The notes under the pieces were generated by a model. That model was not told where the DNA came from and made no database searches. It worked only from the letters and a program-made list of their open reading frames with translations. A program made the position numbers and the translations under genes. Below are positions 4,653 through 6,651 of a stretch of 6,651 nt of DNA, in pieces. The stretch is from the NCBI GenBank assembly GCA_026125925.1, contig JAHCKF010000203.1, positions 1 through 6,651 on the forward strand, given 5' to 3'. Source of the stretch: Pseudolabrys sp. GTDB lineage: Bacteria; Pseudomonadota; Alphaproteobacteria; Rhizobiales; Xanthobacteraceae. Numbering within the stretch: the first letter of the stretch is position 1; each line of letters opens with the position of its first letter.

Positions 4653-4945
4653 ACCGCACCCACGCCTCGCAGCAGCGGAGCACGACGCGAGCCCGGTCCG
4701 AAAACCGGGCGCGAACCGCTCAACGCTGTGCGAAAAACCTTCGGCACAAAAAGCAACGACCACGAAGGAGAGGTGCGCGTACATCCGGCGTCACCCGCTA
4801 TTCGTGGCCGTCAACCGCGGATTTACCGCGGCGCGATGGAGCAGGATTTCACATGCTCGACATCGCGGCTCCAACGCATATAGGTAGGCGGGGGTTCCAC
4901 CGCAAGACCGTTGCAGGCGAAACATTTTCGCCCTGAGGACCTGAC
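4653..4945 (+). other. 293-base gap between dsbB and cytochrome b561
   Basis: I see no gene here. Open plus-strand frames crossing from inside dsbB are Arg/Ala-rich shadows. The gap holds three short stem-loops: GCCCGGT/ACCGGGC (4691-4710), an imperfect TGTGC...GCACA (4727-4748) and CCGCGG/CCGCGG around ATTTA (4815-4831); the first is a candidate dsbB 3' end but lacks a T run. TCGACA and TATAGG, 16 bases apart around 4859-4886, are a weak promoter candidate for the cytochrome gene. Confidence 0.4.
4916..4932. promoter_or_regulatory. palindrome just upstream of the cytochrome b561 ribosome binding site
   Basis: GGCGAAA (4916-4922) and TTTCGCC (4926-4932) form a perfect 7-bp inverted repeat around CAT. 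The repeat ends 2 bases before GAGGA (4935-4939). Its tight spacing fits either an operator for a dimeric regulator or a small RNA hairpin that limits ribosome access; which of these it is cannot be told from sequence alone. Confidence 0.4.
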
Positions 4946-5497
4946 ATGAACACTGCTTCAAGAAATTCGCCGTCCGGCTACAGCAGTACGGCGAAGATGC
5001 TGCATTGGCTGATCGTCGCGCTGCTGATCGCGCAGTTCATCTTCGCCTGGACGATGCCGCATATCGGCCGTAACACACCGGTCACAACACTCATCGGACT
5101 ACACTTCACCTTCGGCGTCATAATCCTTGGCGTGGCGGCGCTGCGCCTGGTGTTTCGCCTCGCGCGTGGCGTACCCGAGCCGGAAGCCGGCATTCCCGGC
5201 TGGCAGGAGACGTCGTCGCAGATCGTGCACTGGCTGCTCTATGCGCTGCTGCTGATCGTGCCGCTGCTCGGCTGGATCAACGCCGACTGGCGCGGCATGC
5301 CGGTGGCCTTGTTCGGCTACGAGATGCCGCATCTCATCGCCGCGCGGGCGGCCGGCTGGCAATGGACCGGCGACGTCCACGGCCTGCTCGCCAATTACGT
5401 CATGCTGGCGCTGGTCGGCATCCACGTGCTGGCCGCGCTCTACCATCACTTCATCATGGGCGACGGCGTCCTGCGGCGCATGCTGCCGGGGCGCTGA
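4946..5497 (+). CDS. cytochrome b561, di-heme inner-membrane protein (CybB family)
   Basis: The product is 183 residues with four transmembrane helices (about 17-37, 48-70, 94-112 and 148-168). It aligns well with E. coli CybB (176 residues): KMLHWL at H20, GLHFTFG at H53, VHWLLYALLL at H95, GDVHGLLANY at H145 and GIHVLAALYHHF at H160, then a basic end, LRRMLPGR. The transmembrane histidines would bind two b hemes. CybB-type proteins pass electrons between the periplasmic face and ubiquinone; E. coli CybB oxidises superoxide. Whether this one does is not shown. ATG 4946 has GAGGA at 4935-4939, 6 bases upstream. It is separated from dsbB by 293 bases and is probably transcribed alone, ending at the strong terminator that follows. 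A palindrome lies directly before the ribosome binding site and may regulate it. Confidence 0.93.
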   Translation: MNTASRNSPSGYSSTAKMLHWLIVALLIAQFIFAWTMPHIGRNTPVTTLIGLHFTFGVIILGVAALRLVFRLARGVPEPEAGIPGWQETSSQIVHWLLYALLLIVPLLGWINADWRGMPVALFGYEMPHLIAARAAGWQWTGDVHGLLANYVMLALVGIHVLAALYHHFIMGDGVLRRMLPGR

Positions 5498-5501
5498 CGC
5501 G

Positions 5502-5530
5502 AAAAAGGGCGGCCCGACTGGCCGCCCTTT
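5502..5530. terminator. bidirectional intrinsic terminator between cytochrome b561 and the DUF1236 gene
   Basis: A perfect 11-bp stem, AAAGGGCGGCC (5504-5514) with GGCCGCCCTTT (5520-5530), encloses the loop CGACT. It lies between the convergent stops at 5497 and 5552. On the minus strand it ends in five T (from the A run 5502-5506), the stronger orientation; on the plus strand the tail is only TTT. It resembles the terminator at 1163-1193 in stem sequence. Confidence 0.88.
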
Positions 5531-5551
5531 CCACTTGCCGATGCTTTCGCC

Positions 5552-6651
5552 TTACTCGATCTCCTCGATCACATGGCGGGTGCCGGGATCGACGAGATAC
5601 ACATTGCTGCCGCTGCGGATGTAGCGATATTCGCGCACGGTCGGCACCTCGCGATAGACCTCCACGGGGAAGCTCTCGATCTCGACCGAGCTCGGCACTT
5701 CCTCGCCGACGACGATCGTCGTCTGGCCGCGAGGCGCGGCGCCGGTGGTCGTCGTCGTGGTCGGGCGCGAGGTCGCGTGCTGGCGGATATAGCTGCGCTG
5801 CTTGTCCGACAGCTTGACGCGCTTCTCGCGTGTGGTGCTGACGCTGGCCCGCGATGAGCCGCCGCGTTCGATCACGTCGACGATCTTGTGCGTCCGAGGA
5901 TGCACGATGATCACTTCCTCGCGGACGACGAAATAATCGTAGCCGCGATACTGCGGCACGATCTCGACAATGGTCGACGGCACCCGGTGCAGACTGACGG
6001 TCCGCGGCACGGCCGTGCCGACTGAGATCGAGAAGTTCACGTTGGTGACCGGCTTGACGTCGAGCTTGGTGACGGCCTGCTGCAGACGGGTTTTCTGCTC
6101 GGTCTTCAGCGACGCCGAGATGCGGGTGGCCGATTCCGACTTGCTATCGGCGGCGGTGTCGCGATTCCGGTCGTCGGTCGTAGACTTGGTGGTCGGCTGG
6201 TTGCGGTCACTGCCGGCGTCGCGCTGAGCCGCCGAGGGCTGGTTGCCGTCGTTCTGGCCGGCCGTATTGGACTTGCTGTCACGCGGCTCGTTGGCCTGCT
6301 TGCCGCGGTCGGACGTCGTGTTCTTGTCGTCCTGCTTCGCGGCATTGGTCTTGTCGCCCGCCTTGTCGTTCGTCTTGTCCGTCGACTGGGCCGCGTTGCT
6401 GCGCGACGGCGAGGAATCATCCTGCGCCGAGGCAGGCTTGCGCGTATCGGATTTGGTGTCGGTGGCGGCCTTACCGTCCGACGAGCGGGTGTTCGGAGAT
6501 GACTGGCCGGTGGTGGCTCCACCCTTGGCGCGATCGGTGTCGCGGTTATCGCTGCGGTTCATTTCCTTGCCGGCGGAACCGTGTTCTTTCTGACTCTGCG
6601 ACGCCGCCGGCTGATCCGGCCTGGTGTCGCTGCGCGTCTGCGCCTGGGCGC
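5552..6651 (-). CDS. DUF1236 domain protein with long disordered region, 5' end outside window
   Basis: The stop is TAA at 5554-5552, and the frame stays open to the right edge. An internal ATG at 6562 is available, but the codons before it (6563-6651) continue the same Ser/Asp/Gln/Ala/Thr-rich sequence with no stop, so the true start and a probable signal peptide lie outside. Counting from that ATG, residues 1-147 are hydrophilic and low in complexity (Asp, Lys, Thr, Asn, Ser, Gln, almost no aromatic or large hydrophobic residues). Two copies of a DUF1236-type unit follow, about 150-232 and 249-336; the first contains VPSTIVEIVPQYRGYDYFVV and HPRTHKIVDVIE, the second REYRYIRSGSNVYLVDP and ends in HVIEEIE. 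DUF1236 proteins are probably periplasmic or surface-associated and common in Bradyrhizobium relatives, with no known function. It converges with cytochrome b561 across a shared terminator. Confidence 0.85.
   Translation of the reverse strand, partial: AQAQTRSDTRPDQPAASQSQKEHGSAGKEMNRSDNRDTDRAKGGATTGQSSPNTRSSDGKAATDTKSDTRKPASAQDDSSPSRSNAAQSTDKTNDKAGDKTNAAKQDDKNTTSDRGKQANEPRDSKSNTAGQNDGNQPSAAQRDAGSDRNQPTTKSTTDDRNRDTAADSKSESATRISASLKTEQKTRLQQAVTKLDVKPVTNVNFSISVGTAVPRTVSLHRVPSTIVEIVPQYRGYDYFVVREEVIIVHPRTHKIVDVIERGGSSRASVSTTREKRVKLSDKQRSYIRQHATSRPTTTTTTGAAPRGQTTIVVGEEVPSSVEIESFPVEVYREVPTVREYRYIRSGSNVYLVDPGTRHVIEEIE

Noticed and set aside
4691..4710. GC-rich hairpin after dsbB as an intrinsic terminator
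   Set aside because: The 7-bp stem with loop CCGAAA is not followed by a T run on either strand, so I describe it only as a stem-loop in the gap.
4402..4936. Plus-strand open frames running from inside dsbB through the gap to cytochrome b561
   Set aside because: They begin inside dsbB in other frames and are Arg/Ala/Ser-rich, as expected of shadow frames. The DsbB frame carries all family motifs.
5573..6593. Several plus-strand open frames opposite the DUF1236 gene
   Set aside because: They mirror its repetitive Asp/Ser/Thr codons and have no ribosome binding sites. The minus frame contains the conserved DUF1236 motifs.
1..6651. Mobile element, CRISPR array, phage or defence system
   Set aside because: I found no transposase or integrase motifs, no target-site duplications, no regular spaced repeats and no known defence domains. 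The tRNA gene shows no duplicated 3' end in the window that would mark an integration site.

Overview
The window is GC-rich chromosomal DNA from an alphaproteobacterium, most likely a member of the Hyphomicrobiales close to Bradyrhizobium, Rhodopseudomonas or Afipia. That placement is an inference from gene content (a PutA-type dehydrogenase, a HisE paralogue away from any his operon, DUF6494 and DUF1236 proteins, several small exported Tyr/Arg-rich proteins) and from codon use; no rRNA or other marker is present. I see no insertion sequence, phage gene, CRISPR array, integrase or toxin-antitoxin pair. It reads as ordinary core chromosome with several poorly described envelope proteins.

Layout, left to right. 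(1) 1-560, +: the C-terminal end of PutA, the proline-to-glutamate enzyme; its start lies off the left edge. (2) 700-1131, +: a small exported Tyr/Arg/Gly-rich protein, closed by a strong terminator. (3) 1293-1685 and 1794-2405, +: a HisE-like nucleotide pyrophosphohydrolase and a DedA/YqaA-type membrane protein. (4) 2503-3060, +: an exported six-cysteine protein of unknown function that meets (5) a minus-strand gene at 3123-3410, a His/Arg/Tyr-rich exported protein, across a shared hairpin. (6) 3554-3760, -: a DUF6494 protein. (7) A sigma70-like promoter, an overlapping hairpin with a T run, tRNA-Leu(CAA) at 3973-4057, then dsbB at 4113-4652, all +. (8) 4946-5497, +: a di-heme cytochrome b561. 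(9) 5552-6651, -: a DUF1236 protein with a long disordered region, cut by the right edge and convergent with the cytochrome across a bidirectional terminator.

The genes do not form one pathway. A loose theme is the cell envelope: four exported or periplasmic proteins of unknown role, the inner-membrane disulfide oxidase DsbB, a DedA membrane protein and a membrane cytochrome. The six-cysteine protein would be a natural candidate client of DsbA/DsbB oxidation (inference). The most interesting signals are regulatory: a seven-codon leader ORF with its own ribosome binding site plus an inverted repeat in front of the 3123-3410 gene; the promoter/terminator overlap ahead of tRNA-Leu; and the lack of a terminator between that tRNA and dsbB. 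I did not find a clearly new multi-gene system.
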